Below, in pieces: positions 44,265 to 54,888 of a DNA stretch of 63,942 nucleotides. Origin of the DNA: Phascolarctobacterium sp. Its GTDB lineage: Bacteria > Bacillota > Negativicutes > Acidaminococcales > Acidaminococcaceae. Below the pieces are notes generated by a model that saw only the letters and a program-made list of their open reading frames with translations, did no database searches and was not told the DNA's origin. The stretch spans positions 1 through 63,942 of the forward strand of contig NZ_JAUNOQ010000002.1 in the NCBI RefSeq assembly GCF_030531065.1, written 5' to 3'. Position 1 is the first letter of the stretch. The number at the start of each line of letters is the position of its first letter. Made by a program: the position numbers and the translations under genes.

Positions 44265-45410
44265 TTAAGGTAAGTAATCCAAGGGCTCCGTCACCTCGCC
44301 GTGCAGGCGCACCTCAAAGTGGCAATGGGGTCCGGTGGAATAGCCAGTACTGCCCGCATAGGCAATAACTGTGCCCTTGTTTACATACTGGCCTTCGTTG
44401 ACATTCAAGCCCTGATTATGACCATACAGCGTTACCAGACCGCCGCCATGATCAATCATGACGCAGTAGCCGTAACCGCCCAGCCAGCCGCTGTACACTA
44501 CGGTACCGGAATCGGCGGCATAAATCGGCGTGCCGTAATCCACGGCAATATCCATACCGCTGTGATATTTAGTCGTGCCAAAAATAGGATGGGTGCGCCA
44601 GCCGTAATACGAAGTAATTTCGCCGCGGCAGGGCCACATAAAGCGTCCGGTGCCACCGCTGTCGGCAGCCGCTCCGCCGCCGCTGGCTTCCATATTACGC
44701 AGCATAGCCGCGATATTTTCGCTGATCGCCAATAAACGATCGTATTCGTACTGGCTTTGCTGCTCTTCCTCCTGCGCCGCATACAAAATATGCGCGCGCT
44801 GTTCTTTCAGCTTATTGACCCTGGCGGTTTTATTTTCCAGCTCCGCCTCGGCGGCCTTAATCTCCTTCATGGAAGCTTCCAGCTGCGTCTGACGGGTATT
44901 GATTTCTTCTTCATCCTTTTTCAGCTGCTCCAAAAGCTCTATATCGCTGCTGATAATTTTTTGCAGCAAATACATGCGTGAGGAAAAATCGCTGAAGTCC
45001 TTCGCGCCTAAAAGCACGTCCAGATAATTTATCTGACCGTTGATATAAATAGCCCGCAAGCGTTTGCGGTAAACCTCCAGACGCCGCTCTTGCTCCTGTT
45101 TCTTTTTCGCCAGCTGCGCCTGATTTTCGTCGATAATTTGCTGCAGCCCGTCGCGCTTTTTCCGCAGCTCGTTAGTGCGTCCCTGCAAATCGTTAAGGTC
45201 GCCCATAATATTCTGCAATTCGGCGTTAGCAGCCTCCGCGCGCTGGCGCGCCGCCTCCTTGCGCACCTGCATTTCCTGCATCTGCGCCTGCACCGAGCTC
45301 AGCTCCGCCCGCTTATCGTCCGCCGCGTCAGCCAGGCACCAGGCCCCGTAAACAGGCAGCAGCGCCAGAAGCAAGGCCAGCGCAGCATGCGCCAAGTATT
45401 TTTTACGCAT
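44265..45410 (-). CDS. Murein hydrolase activator / M23 peptidase with coiled coil (EnvC type)
   Basis: A 381-residue exported protein. A signal peptide is followed by two long coiled-coil segments (about 25-115 and 150-235) and a C-terminal LytM/M23 domain (about 270-378). HSGMDIAVDYGTPIYAADSGTVVYSG and GPHCHFEVRLHG give the expected zinc ligands, so it may be active. Next to ftsEX, where such proteins are activated at the septum. Confidence 0.92.
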   Translation of the reverse strand: MRKKYLAHAALALLLALLPVYGAWCLADAADDKRAELSSVQAQMQEMQVRKEAARQRAEAANAELQNIMGDLNDLQGRTNELRKKRDGLQQIIDENQAQLAKKKQEQERRLEVYRKRLRAIYINGQINYLDVLLGAKDFSDFSSRMYLLQKIISSDIELLEQLKKDEEEINTRQTQLEASMKEIKAAEAELENKTARVNKLKEQRAHILYAAQEEEQQSQYEYDRLLAISENIAAMLRNMEASGGGAAADSGGTGRFMWPCRGEITSYYGWRTHPIFGTTKYHSGMDIAVDYGTPIYAADSGTVVYSGWLGGYGYCVMIDHGGGLVTLYGHNQGLNVNEGQYVNKGTVIAYAGSTGYSTGPHCHFEVRLHGEVTEPLDYLP

Positions 45411-45425
45411 ATACCCGGCCTCCCT

Positions 45426-46313
45426 TTAAACGCGCAAAAACTTGCGCAGGGAAATATAGCTGCCCAGCGCGCCGATGCCCGTGCCTGCCGCCAGCAAAAA
45501 CAGCGTCACATAACCCAGCAGCGGGGAAGGCGGCAGCAGCGGCAGAAAGGCCAGCGTAGCGTGAATGCGGTCCAGCAGCGCCGAATAAATACTGTTGATA
45601 AAGAACGACGCCAGAACAGCGCCGAAAAAGCCCAGCGTCATGCCCTCCAGCAAAAAGGGCCAGCGAATGAACCAGTCCGTTGCGCCCACATATTTCATAA
45701 TTACTACTTCCTTGCGCCGGGCAAAAACCGTCAGGCGAATGGTATTACTGATAATGAACAGCGTGGCCATGGCCAAAAAGATAATCAGCACCACGCCGCC
45801 AAAGCGCAGAATTCTCGTCAGCTGGAACAAATGCTCCACTACCTCCTGCCCGAACTTAGCCGTCTCCACCTTGGGCAGCTGGCCTATCAGCGGCGTAATC
45901 GTCTTAATCCGCTCCGGGCTATCCACCTGTACGTCAAAGGAATTGGGAAAAGGGTTGTCCTTGCCCAAACTGTTGAGCAGCTGCTCCTGGTCGCCCAGGC
46001 GCTCCTTAAAGCGCTCTAAGGCCTGCTCCTTGCTGATGGGCGTTACCTTAACCACACCGGGCATTTTCTGCAGCTGCTCTCTGACGCTCGTCAGCTCGTC
46101 GGCGGCAGCGTCGTCCTGCATATACACGGATACCTGCACCTGGCTTTCCAGATATTTCGCCAGATTATTAGTATTCAAAAAAATCAGCAGGAACATTCCC
46201 AAAACCAGCAGGGACACGGCCACAGTGGAAATGGAAGCGAAGCTCATAAAACCGTTGCGACGAATGGATTTATACGTCTCCTTGATAAAATATTCCTTCG
46301 TACTAAAGCTCAT
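45426..46313 (-). CDS. ftsX: Cell division protein FtsX
   Basis: A 295-residue four-helix FtsX. RRNGFMSFASISTVAVSLLVLGMFLLIF forms helix 1. A periplasmic loop (SQVQVSVYMQDDAAADEL...) is followed by the C-terminal permease part (IIFLAMATLFIISNTIRLTVFARRKEVVIMKYVGATDWF). I choose the ATG at 46313 because AAGGAGTTTACGGCT precedes it; it overlaps the ftsE end by 11 bp. Confidence 0.94.
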   Translation of the reverse strand: MSFSTKEYFIKETYKSIRRNGFMSFASISTVAVSLLVLGMFLLIFLNTNNLAKYLESQVQVSVYMQDDAAADELTSVREQLQKMPGVVKVTPISKEQALERFKERLGDQEQLLNSLGKDNPFPNSFDVQVDSPERIKTITPLIGQLPKVETAKFGQEVVEHLFQLTRILRFGGVVLIIFLAMATLFIISNTIRLTVFARRKEVVIMKYVGATDWFIRWPFLLEGMTLGFFGAVLASFFINSIYSALLDRIHATLAFLPLLPPSPLLGYVTLFLLAAGTGIGALGSYISLRKFLRV

Positions 46314-46989
46314 AGCCGTAAACTCCTTCGTGTTCGTCGCGCACAATACGTCCCTTTTCGATAGCGATAACCCGCTTGCCCATAGCGTCCACTACCTCCT
46401 TATCATGGGTAGCCATGACGATGGTCGTGCCGGTAGCGTTGATTTCCTTAAAGATTTCCATAATATCCCAGCTGGTTTCCGGGTCCAGATTCCCCGTCGG
46501 CTCGTCGGCAATAACCAGCAGCGGGTCGTTGACTATAGCCCTGGCAATAGCGATGCGCTGCTGCTCGCCGCCGCTCAGCTCGTTGGGATAGGCGTCGGAG
46601 CGATGGCGCAGGCCTACTAAATCCAGCACGTTTAAAACCTGCCGCTTTATTTTGCGGTGCGGCGCTTCGATTACCTGCATGGCGAAAGCCACGTTTTCAT
46701 AAACCGTGCGGTCGGGCAGCAGGCGGTAATCCTGAAAGATAATGCCCAGCTGACGCCGCATATAGGGAATTTCCTTAGGCGTCAGCGCCATAATATCCGT
46801 GCCATTGACAAAAATGCTGCCCGTAGTAGGCAAAACCTCACGGAACAGCATTTTGATAAAGGTAGATTTACCGGCGCCGCTGGGCCCGACAACAAAAACA
46901 AATTCGCCTGGTTCTATATGTACATTGACATCCTGCAAGGCTACGGACCCGCTGGGGTACACCTTGCTCACATCCGTCATTATCAGCAT
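46303..46989 (-). CDS. ftsE: Cell division ATP-binding protein FtsE
   Basis: A 228-residue ATPase. Walker A is GPSGAGKST, signature LSGGEQQR and Walker B LVIADEPTGNLDPE. Together with FtsX it activates septal peptidoglycan hydrolases such as the adjacent M23 protein. Starts 4 bases after csaB. Confidence 0.96.
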   Translation of the reverse strand: MLIMTDVSKVYPSGSVALQDVNVHIEPGEFVFVVGPSGAGKSTFIKMLFREVLPTTGSIFVNGTDIMALTPKEIPYMRRQLGIIFQDYRLLPDRTVYENVAFAMQVIEAPHRKIKRQVLNVLDLVGLRHRSDAYPNELSGGEQQRIAIARAIVNDPLLVIADEPTGNLDPETSWDIMEIFKEINATGTTIVMATHDKEVVDAMGKRVIAIEKGRIVRDEHEGVYGYEL

Positions 46990-46993
46990 GCCT

Positions 46994-48082
46994 TCAATCT
47001 CCTTTCGTCAGCAAAGCCAGCGCCTGCTTGGCGTTGAGCATAGCCTTTGCCCGCAGCTTTTGCAGCGTGTCGCCGCAGTACCCGCGGCTCAGCGCCTGTT
47101 TAGCCGCCGCGACCACCTGCGCCGCCTGCAGGCTTTCTACCCTGCCTGCCGTCAGCCCATTGATATCCTTCACAAAGCCGTCGATTTTGGGGTCATAAGA
47201 CACCGCCGCAAAGGGCAGCTCCATTACGGCAGCAAAAATCAGCGCATGCAGCCGCATCCCTATCAGCAAATCAAAATTGCCCATCAAGGACAAAAATTGC
47301 TCCGTATCGCAATCGGCCGTCAACACCGTACTATTATCCTTATGCACCATAAAATGCTGCAAACGGGTGCAGGCCTCCACATCCACGGGATACTGCAGGG
47401 GCAGCAGCACCACATGCGCGCCGAATTCCTCGCTTAAAGAGTCCGCCGCCTTGGCCAGCTCCAAAAGATAGCGGTCGTCGTCCTGCCATTTGCGCACGGA
47501 AATGGCAAGCAACATTTTATCCTGCGGCACCTTAAATTCCTGCAAAAGACGCTTGCCCTGCTCCGGGCCCTCCGGCGGCAGCGTCAGCACGGCGTCGGCA
47601 GTCAGCTGCACCTTTTCGGCAGGAATACCGATACGCCGCAGCTCGTACAGCGAATCCTGGTCCCGTACCGTAATCAAATCCACACGGCTGCACACAGCCT
47701 GCGTCAGCTTGCGCAGCAAACGGCTGTGAATGGGGCCGATGCCCTGGGCAAAGAGCATCACCCGCTTGCCCAACAGCAGTCCTAAAGCCAAAATAGATAA
47801 ATAGTACAATAAGCTGCGCTTACTGGTAACGTCCTGCAGTAGGCTGCCGCCGCCGCTCAAAAGCAGGTCGCAGCTCCGCAGGGCCGTTAAAATTTCCCAG
47901 GGATTAAAACGATGAATGGAATTCACTTTATATCTGGCTGCCGTAACCTGGGGATTGCCCGATATAACCGTCAGCCCGACAGAATTTTCCGTACTGCGCA
48001 AAGCTTTAATGATCGCGGTCAGCATAGCCTCGTCTCCGGCGTTAGCAAATCCGTAGTATCCGGAAATCACGATCTTACTCAT
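46994..48082 (-). CDS. csaB: Polysaccharide pyruvyl transferase CsaB
   Basis: A 362-residue pyruvyltransferase. It shows KIVISGYYGFANAGDEAML, LLSGGGSLLQD, AQGIGPI and the late GMRLHALIFAA motif. CsaB pyruvylates the secondary cell-wall polymer bound by SLH domains, which in Negativicutes anchors the outer membrane. I start at the ATG at 48082, which overlaps the preceding stop codon (ATGA). Confidence 0.92.
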   Translation of the reverse strand: MSKIVISGYYGFANAGDEAMLTAIIKALRSTENSVGLTVISGNPQVTAARYKVNSIHRFNPWEILTALRSCDLLLSGGGSLLQDVTSKRSLLYYLSILALGLLLGKRVMLFAQGIGPIHSRLLRKLTQAVCSRVDLITVRDQDSLYELRRIGIPAEKVQLTADAVLTLPPEGPEQGKRLLQEFKVPQDKMLLAISVRKWQDDDRYLLELAKAADSLSEEFGAHVVLLPLQYPVDVEACTRLQHFMVHKDNSTVLTADCDTEQFLSLMGNFDLLIGMRLHALIFAAVMELPFAAVSYDPKIDGFVKDINGLTAGRVESLQAAQVVAAAKQALSRGYCGDTLQKLRAKAMLNAKQALALLTKGD

Positions 48083-50193
48083 TGCTTCAGACAGCTCCTT
48101 TGCCAATTCTTCCAAACAGACCACAGCAGGCTGATAATCAGTACGCCGGCAATGCCAAAGGCCACGCCCACAGCGTAACCGTCAACGGCGCGCATCAAGC
48201 TCATGAACACAGGAGTACGCATATGGCAGAAGGTCTGCACCAGACTTCCCTGGCCAATAACGGCGCCGCACGCCAGAACAAACTGCCACCAGCGCGGCGC
48301 GCAGCGGTACACAGCCAGCACCGTCAGGAAGAAAGCCGGATGGCCGATCATAAATTCCTTTTCGCGGGGACGCGCATACATAACCTGTTCTAAAAAGGCG
48401 CGCATTTTCAGCTCGATGGCAGGCACGGGCACGCCGCCCGTATGGCCGCTGCGACCCACGAAATAAAAGGCCACGAACAGTAAAACAAATAATACGGCCA
48501 CATGCTTAAAGGTCAGGTCCGTATCCAGCAGGCCGTTGAGCCGCGCCAGCAAGAGCTTCAGGCCCTTGCCCACCACCTGCAGCAAATCGTAACGGGCAAT
48601 GAACAGAATGGCCGTCAACAGCACCGGCAGAATAAAGGTCAGCTTAACGCCGCGATAAATATCGATTTCCAGCAAGAAGCGGCTGTCGGCCAAAATAGCG
48701 GATAAAAATGCCGCTCCCACCAAGGAAAGTACGACGGCCAAAGCCAGCTGCCATACCGCCTTCCAAATAATCGCCAGCAAACTGCTGACTTTATTTTTAT
48801 TGGCTTCCCAAATGCCAAAGATAACGCTCATGGACAGCACAGGGAATACGCTGGCCGCCGCCAAGCCCAACAGCTGCCGCAAAAGCAGGCCTCGTCCCAG
48901 CAGCAGCACTCCGGTACAGGCCAGGGACAACGCGCCCCACAGAGCCAGCTGCTTGGTGCCGCTCATGCCGAACAGCAGCGCCAAATACAGCGTTACGCCG
49001 GCAATAATAGCCGCAGCTATGGGAATAAAATCGCTTTTAGCGGGGAAATAAGGCGTATAGCCGTCCTGTCCGGCAGCAGCAAAAACGCCTGCCTCGCCAA
49101 TAGCAAAGCCGCGGGCTTCTACGCTTTCCTTGATACCCCTTACATAATGCAGGTTAACCTGCATTATATCCTCGCCCTTCACCGGCAGCAGGAAGGGGCG
49201 GATATAGTTGACGCGGATATTGCGCTCCTCGTCGGTCAGCGCCCAACGGCGCAAAGCCGTATCAACGCCGATTTTCTTTTGCTCCAAAGCGTCGATCACA
49301 TAGGACCGCGCCGCATAATATTTATTAAATTCGGACAGTGGAATCAGTCCGTCAATTTGAGCAAAGCGCAACTGGGTATAGTGCTCCAGCATCACCAGCT
49401 TCATCTTATTATCCTGCATTTTCTGTCCTAAATATTCCAGCTTATCAGGATAACCTACGGTTTCCTTACCGCAGGGCATATAGGCGTGTACCTTGACGCC
49501 TGCTTTTTGAATACGCGCAAAAATGCTGTCGATTTGAGCTTCATTCACGCCCACATAATTCTGCGGACGCACGATAACCTTAAAGCCCAGGGCAGACACC
49601 TTTTGCATATCGCGCACCGGCAGGCCCAAAGGAGCCTGCAGCAGCCCTAAAGGCTCGTCGTACTTGTCCTCAGGCAAAAGCTCCGTACTGCCCAAAACGC
49701 GGATAATGCGCGGCTGGGCGCTGACCGCAGACACGCGCTCCTTACCGTAACGCAGCAGGAGATCCTCCTCCACATCGGACAGCACAGCCGGATTATTACC
49801 TGCGGCCACATAAGCGGCGTTCTCCTGCAGAGCCTGCGGCGCAATATGAGCGAACACGCCCTTATCGGCGCCCAGGCTGGCTGCCTGCCGCAGCTCGCCG
49901 CCCGTCGCCGTCTGAATTTCGCCCTTCTTTGTCAGACGCTCCAGCGTAGTATCAAAAATCATCAGGGAATTGATGCCTGCCTCCTTAAACTGCAGCAGCA
50001 CCTCTTCCTCCGGCAAACCCTCCAACGCGGCTACCTTGCGCAGCCCTTCGTATTCCATGGCCATTTCCACCGTATTATTTGCCTGCTCCACCTGATGGCG
50101 GTTCCAGTTGAGCCACAAAGCCCACGCTAAACCGATGACAATCACGGCCAGCAGCACAGGATTATAGCGGTTTTTCATTAAATTCACCTGCAC
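48079..50193 (-). CDS. DUF5693 family membrane protein
   Basis: A 704-residue protein. An N-terminal signal/anchor is followed by an extracytoplasmic domain of about 360 residues (GLRKVAALEGLPEEEVLLQFKEAGINSLMIFDTTLERL) and then about nine transmembrane helices to the C-terminus. This matches the DUF5693 family, which neighbours csaB in many Firmicutes and is probably involved in envelope polymer handling, although no activity is established. Coupled to csaB by stop/start overlap. Confidence 0.82.
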   Translation of the reverse strand: MQVNLMKNRYNPVLLAVIVIGLAWALWLNWNRHQVEQANNTVEMAMEYEGLRKVAALEGLPEEEVLLQFKEAGINSLMIFDTTLERLTKKGEIQTATGGELRQAASLGADKGVFAHIAPQALQENAAYVAAGNNPAVLSDVEEDLLLRYGKERVSAVSAQPRIIRVLGSTELLPEDKYDEPLGLLQAPLGLPVRDMQKVSALGFKVIVRPQNYVGVNEAQIDSIFARIQKAGVKVHAYMPCGKETVGYPDKLEYLGQKMQDNKMKLVMLEHYTQLRFAQIDGLIPLSEFNKYYAARSYVIDALEQKKIGVDTALRRWALTDEERNIRVNYIRPFLLPVKGEDIMQVNLHYVRGIKESVEARGFAIGEAGVFAAAGQDGYTPYFPAKSDFIPIAAAIIAGVTLYLALLFGMSGTKQLALWGALSLACTGVLLLGRGLLLRQLLGLAAASVFPVLSMSVIFGIWEANKNKVSSLLAIIWKAVWQLALAVVLSLVGAAFLSAILADSRFLLEIDIYRGVKLTFILPVLLTAILFIARYDLLQVVGKGLKLLLARLNGLLDTDLTFKHVAVLFVLLFVAFYFVGRSGHTGGVPVPAIELKMRAFLEQVMYARPREKEFMIGHPAFFLTVLAVYRCAPRWWQFVLACGAVIGQGSLVQTFCHMRTPVFMSLMRAVDGYAVGVAFGIAGVLIISLLWSVWKNWQRSCLKQ

Positions 50194-50207
50194 TCATTTC
50201 TTGCCTG

Positions 50208-51312
50208 TCAAATCTTCTTCTGCTTGCTGCGCAGATAGGCTTCCACAAAGGGCATCAAATCGCCGTCCATCACAGCCTGAATATTACCGGTTTCACAGCC
50301 GGTACGATGATCCTTAACCATGGTATAGGGCTGGAACACATAGGAACGAATCTGGCTGCCCCATTCGATATTCTGATAATCGCCCGCCAGATCGCTGACT
50401 AAAGCGTCCTGCTTAGCTTTTTCATATTCGTACAGTTTAGCGCGTAGCATCTGCAGGCAGCGCTCGCGGTTCTGAATCTGGGAACGCTCGTTCTGGCACT
50501 GCACCACAATGCCCGTAGGTTCGTGGGTCATGCGCACTGCGGAGGACGTTTTATTAACGTGCTGGCCGCCGGCGCCGCTGGCGCGGTAGGTATCCACACG
50601 CACCTCGTCCATATTGATATTAACCTCTACCGTATCGTCCAGCTCCGGCATAACGTCCACAGCGGCGAAGGAGGTGTGACGGCGCGCGTTGGCGTCAAAC
50701 GGAGAAATGCGCACTAAACGGTGTACGCCCTTTTCCGACTTCAAAAAGCCGTAGGCATTATGCCCGTTAACCTGAATCGTAGCGCTCTTAACGCCGGCCT
50801 CGTCGCCCGGCTGATAGTCCAGCATTTCCAGTGCAAAGCCGTTCTGCTCGGCAAAGCGGGTGAACATGCGCAGCAGCATACTGGTCCAGTCCTGCGCTTC
50901 GGTGCCGCCTGCGCCTGCGTGCAGCGTTAAAATAGCGTTGTTGCCGTCGTACTCGCCGCTCAGCAGCATGCCCAGCTCCAAATGCTCCAGCTCGGCGCGG
51001 CATTGCTCCAGCAGCTCGTCCATTTCCGGCAGCAGGCTTTCGTCATGCTCCTCGGCGGCCATCTCCTGCAAAGCCTCCAAATCGTCGATGCTGGCGCTCA
51101 ACTTGTGAAAGCCGTCGACCTCTTCTTTTAAAGCGTTAACGTCCTGCGCAGTTTTCTGCGCCTTTTCCGGGTCGTCCCAAAAAGTTGGGTCGCCCATTTT
51201 ATGCTCTAATTCGGCAATGCGGTCCTCCTTGACAGCGATGTCAAAGAGATCCCCTCATTTCCTCTAATTTTGCTTGTAAGTTGACGATTTCGGGTTTGTA
51301 TTCTTCAATCAA
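50208..51312 (-). CDS. prfB: Peptide chain release factor 2 with programmed +1 frameshift
   Basis: The gene begins with a TTG at 51312 (IEEYKPEIVNLQAKLEEMRGSL) and meets an in-frame TGA at 51243-51241 in the context AGGGGA-TCT-CTT-TGA-C. A +1 slip at CTT joins it to DIAVKEDRIAELEHKMGDP and the rest. The full product is about 367 residues. SPF in RISPFDA reads UGA/UAA stops, and the GGQ motif is in GAGGQHVNK. RF2 levels thus self-regulate through this frameshift. Lies between secA and the DUF5693 gene. Confidence 0.94.
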
Positions 51313-51492
51313 CAAAATTCTTCACAACCTTTCGTTAGCAAATTTAGTTATTTTAAAAGTGTAATGTAAACTCTCAATATATCTCAAAGCCGTCAAGAAA
51401 TGGTGCAGATACGAGAAGCGGCGACGACGGCGTATAATTAGTACTTCTAGGAGCCATGACGAAGTAGATGCCTGCTTATGGGCGACATAAAC

Positions 51493-53910
51493 TTAAACTT
51501 CAGGGGCGCCCTGCTCCTTAGCCCCTTCAAGCCTATCATCAACCTGAGGCTGGGTAATTACGTTCACATGATAAATGTAACGCACCACATCGTCCTGAAT
51601 AGCGTCGATCATAGCCTCGAACATATCGTAGGCTTCAAATTTATATTCCACCAGCGGGTCCTTCTGACCGTAAGCGCGCAGGCCCACGCCCTCGCGCAGC
51701 ATATCCATAGCGTCCAGATGCTCCATCCAGTGATTGTCCACAACCTTGAGCATAACCAGATTCTCCAGCTCGCGCATCAGTTCAGGCCCAATGGCGTCCT
51801 CACGCTCCTGATAGTAGTCTGCCGCTACCTTATGCAGGTATTCGTCCAGCTCTTCGCGGCTCAAATTCTGCAAATATTCCACGGTCAAGAGGCCGCGGGG
51901 AGCGTAAAATTCCTCCGCGTAAGCTATTAACGCCTTCAAATCCCAATCCTCGGAATAAACCTCCGGCGGCGCGTACATAGCCATGGTACGGTCCACAACC
52001 TTTTCCACCATCTCTTTGATGTTGCCGCTCAAATCCTCCTGATGCAGAATCTTCTTGCGCTGGGCGTAAATAACCTCGCGCTGCTGATTCATAACGTCAT
52101 CGTATTCCAGTACATGCTTACGAATGCTGAAGTTACGCGCTTCCACCTTCTTCTGCGCATTCTCGATGGACTTAGTTACCAGGCTGTGTTCGATAGGCTC
52201 GTCGTCCTCCATGCCCAGCTTATCCATAATACCGGCAATGCTGTCGCTACCGAACAAACGCATCAAATCGTCCTCCAGGCTCAGGAAGAACTTAGAGGAA
52301 CCAGGATCGCCCTGACGGGCGCAGCGACCGCGCAGTTGGTTATCTATACGGCGGCTTTCATGGCGCTCCGTACCGATAATATGCAGGCCGCCCAGCTCGG
52401 GCACGCCTTCGCCCAGCACAATATCCGTACCGCGCCCCGCCATATTGGTGGCAATGGTAACGGCGCCGTACTGACCGGCCAAAGCGATAATTTCCGCTTC
52501 CTTTTCATGGTATTTAGCGTTCAGCACATTATGAGGAATGCCGCGGCGCTTGAGCATAGCGCTCAGCTCCTCGGACTGCGCGATAGAAGTAGTGCCTACC
52601 AGAACCGGACGGCCGGACTTATGACATTCCTCGATTTCGTTGGCCGCAGCTTTATATTTAGCCAAACGGGTTTTATAAATAACGTCGGGATAGTCGACAC
52701 GAATCATGGGTTTGTTAGTCGGCACCACCACAACGCTCAGATTGTAAATTTTCTGGAACTCCTGCTCCTCGGTTTTCGCCGTACCGGTCATACCGGCCAG
52801 CTTTTTATACATACGGAAGTAATTCTGGAAAGTAATAGTAGCCAAAGTCTGGCTTTCGCGTTCTACCTTTACGCCCTCCTTAGCTTCGATAGCCTGATGC
52901 AGGCCCTCGGAAAAGCGGCGGCCAAACATCAAACGGCCGGTGAATTCGTCGACGATAATAACCTGCCCGTCCTTCACCACATAATCGCGGTCGCGGTGCA
53001 TCAAAGCCTTGGCCTTCAAAGCGCACATAATCTGGTGGGAATAGTCCACGCCGTGCTCGTTGTCGTACAGGTTGGCGATACCCAGCATTTTTTCGGCTTT
53101 TGCGATACCAACCTCCGTCGGCGCAACCTGCTTCTGCTTTTCGTCCACGGTATAGTCCTCGCCCTCGTTCATCTGCGCGACTACCTTAGCCAGCACCTGA
53201 TACAGGTCGGTGGATTTTTCGCCGGGGCCGGAAATAATCAGCGGCGTACGGGCCTCGTCGATCAAAATGCTGTCCACCTCGTCGACGATGCAGTAATTCA
53301 GCTCCCGCTGTACCATTTGGTTCTCGTCGACTACCATATTATCGCGCAGATAGTCGAAGCCGAATTCGTTATTCGTACCATAGGTAACGTCCGCAGCGTA
53401 AGCGGCCTTGCGGTCAGGGAAATCCATATCGTGAACTATCAGGCCCACGGACAAACCCAAAAACTTATAGATGCGGCCCATATCCTGGCTGTCGCGGCGA
53501 GCCAGATAATCGTTGACGGTTACAACATGCACGCCCTTGCCGGTCAAAGCGTTCAAATATACGGGCAGCGTAGCTACCAGCGTTTTGCCTTCGCCGGTGC
53601 GCATCTCGGAAATTTTGCCGCGGTGCAGCACCACGCCGCCAATCAGCTGCACGTCGAAATGGCGCATACCGGTAACGCGCTTGGACGCCTCGCGGACAAC
53701 GGCAAAAGCCTCCGGCAGAATATCGTCCAAAGTTTCGCCCTTTTGCAGACGAACTTTAAATTCAGCAGTCTTAGCCGCCAGATTAGCGGAGCTTAACGAG
53801 GACATTTCCTTTTCCAAACTATTGATCTTATCTACGATAACGCGAATATTTTTTAATTCCTTCTCGTTGGGATCACCAAAAATTTTCTTCAAAATACCTT
53901 CGAGCAACAC
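51493..53910 (-). CDS. secA: Preprotein translocase ATPase SecA
   Basis: A 805-residue motor of Sec export. Walker A is MRTGEGKTL, the DEAD-like box is [12 protein letters not shown], and the second nucleotide-binding domain has [14 protein letters not shown]. The C-terminus ends [16 protein letters not shown] without the usual Cys-rich zinc domain that binds SecB. I start at GTG 53910, after AAGGAGTGATC. Confidence 0.95.
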   Translation of the reverse strand: MLLEGILKKIFGDPNEKELKNIRVIVDKINSLEKEMSSLSSANLAAKTAEFKVRLQKGETLDDILPEAFAVVREASKRVTGMRHFDVQLIGGVVLHRGKISEMRTGEGKTLVATLPVYLNALTGKGVHVVTVNDYLARRDSQDMGRIYKFLGLSVGLIVHDMDFPDRKAAYAADVTYGTNNEFGFDYLRDNMVVDENQMVQRELNYCIVDEVDSILIDEARTPLIISGPGEKSTDLYQVLAKVVAQMNEGEDYTVDEKQKQVAPTEVGIAKAEKMLGIANLYDNEHGVDYSHQIMCALKAKALMHRDRDYVVKDGQVIIVDEFTGRLMFGRRFSEGLHQAIEAKEGVKVERESQTLATITFQNYFRMYKKLAGMTGTAKTEEQEFQKIYNLSVVVVPTNKPMIRVDYPDVIYKTRLAKYKAAANEIEECHKSGRPVLVGTTSIAQSEELSAMLKRRGIPHNVLNAKYHEKEAEIIALAGQYGAVTIATNMAGRGTDIVLGEGVPELGGLHIIGTERHESRRIDNQLRGRCARQGDPGSSKFFLSLEDDLMRLFGSDSIAGIMDKLGMEDDEPIEHSLVTKSIENAQKKVEARNFSIRKHVLEYDDVMNQQREVIYAQRKKILHQEDLSGNIKEMVEKVVDRTMAMYAPPEVYSEDWDLKALIAYAEEFYAPRGLLTVEYLQNLSREELDEYLHKVAADYYQEREDAIGPELMRELENLVMLKVVDNHWMEHLDAMDMLREGVGLRAYGQKDPLVEYKFEAYDMFEAMIDAIQDDVVRYIYHVNVITQPQVDDRLEGAKEQGAPEV

Positions 53911-53987
53911 GATCACTCCTTAAATTTATGTGCAAAGAAAATATTATACACCTAATTTTAAATTATAGCAGAAAGAGTCCTAAAAAG

Positions 53988-54022
53988 CAAAAAAGCTAAG
54001 GGCTTTTCCTTAGCTTTTTTTG
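53988..54022 (-). terminator. Terminator upstream of secA
   Basis: AAAAAAGCTAAGG and CCTTAGCTTTTTT pair and are flanked by A and T runs on both sides, so it works in either direction. It separates hpf from secA. Confidence 0.85.
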
Positions 54023-54118
54023 TGAAGTTTACGTCAAATTATTCTGCGCTTTGCCTATTCTGTTTTAAGGAAAAACATATATCCTGCATCGTTAATTCGC
54101 ATATTTTCCTACGCACAT

Positions 54119-54152
54119 AAAAGCGGCAGACGCTCGCAAGCGCCTGCCGCTA
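54119..54152 (-). terminator. Terminator of hpf
   Basis: Minus strand: GCGGCAGGCGCTT and AGCGTCTGCCGC pair and run into TTTT, 20 bp past the hpf stop codon. Confidence 0.82.
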
Positions 54153-54170
54153 AATTCAGCTGTCAGAAAC

Positions 54171-54704
54171 TTATTTTAATTCTGGGCTCAGCAAGCCGTA
54201 CTTGCCATCCTTGCGGCGATAAACTACGCAAGCGCTGCCCAGATCGGGATCGAAGAATACGAAGAAATCATGATTCAACAGGTTCATCTGCAAAATTGCT
54301 TCTTCCGGGGTCATAGGGTGCATCGTGAAATGCTTGTTTTTAATAATCTGGAATTCACCGTCGTCCGCCTCAGCTGCGGAAACTGCTGCCGGAGCAGGAT
54401 CTGCAAAGTTGGAATATTTTCTCTTCATCAGACGAGTTTTATATTTATGGATTTGACGCTCAATCTTTTCCACTACCAAATCGATGGAGGAATACATGTC
54501 CTTCGTAGTTTCCTGCGCTCTCAGCAAGATACCGCTGGCAGGAACGGTAATTTCCACAATATGATTGCCTTTCTCAACCTTCAGTACCGCAGAAATATCA
54601 CCAACGGTCTTAAATTGCCGCGTAACCTTCGTAATTTTTTTCTCCACATATTCTCTCAATGCCGGAGTTACGTCAATGTTTCTGCCTTTTACGTTTACGC
54701 TCAT
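54171..54704 (-). CDS. hpf: Long-form ribosome hibernation promoting factor
   Basis: A 177-residue protein. The N-terminal RaiA/HPF domain (1-~100; NVKGRNIDVTPALREYVEKKITK) blocks the decoding centre. The C-terminal dimerisation domain (about 120-177; PMTPEEAILQMNLLNHDFFVFFDPDLGSACVVYRRKDGKYGLL) links two ribosomes into 100S particles. Long form is typical of Firmicutes. Confidence 0.95.
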   Translation of the reverse strand: MSVNVKGRNIDVTPALREYVEKKITKVTRQFKTVGDISAVLKVEKGNHIVEITVPASGILLRAQETTKDMYSSIDLVVEKIERQIHKYKTRLMKRKYSNFADPAPAAVSAAEADDGEFQIIKNKHFTMHPMTPEEAILQMNLLNHDFFVFFDPDLGSACVVYRRKDGKYGLLSPELK

Positions 54705-54888
54705 AATTCATGCCTCCTTTGGTATGTCACAGCCAGCCGCTGCCGTCTGCGCTACCATTTTCTATCAAGGGTTAGGCTTTATCCCTTTGCTTATATATTT
54801 CGCTATTCAGGGCAAAACTCCTGCTGCATTTATCATTCTTGCGTGACTTTTTCGTGAAATGTCGAGAAAGTGTTACATAACTGGCAGT

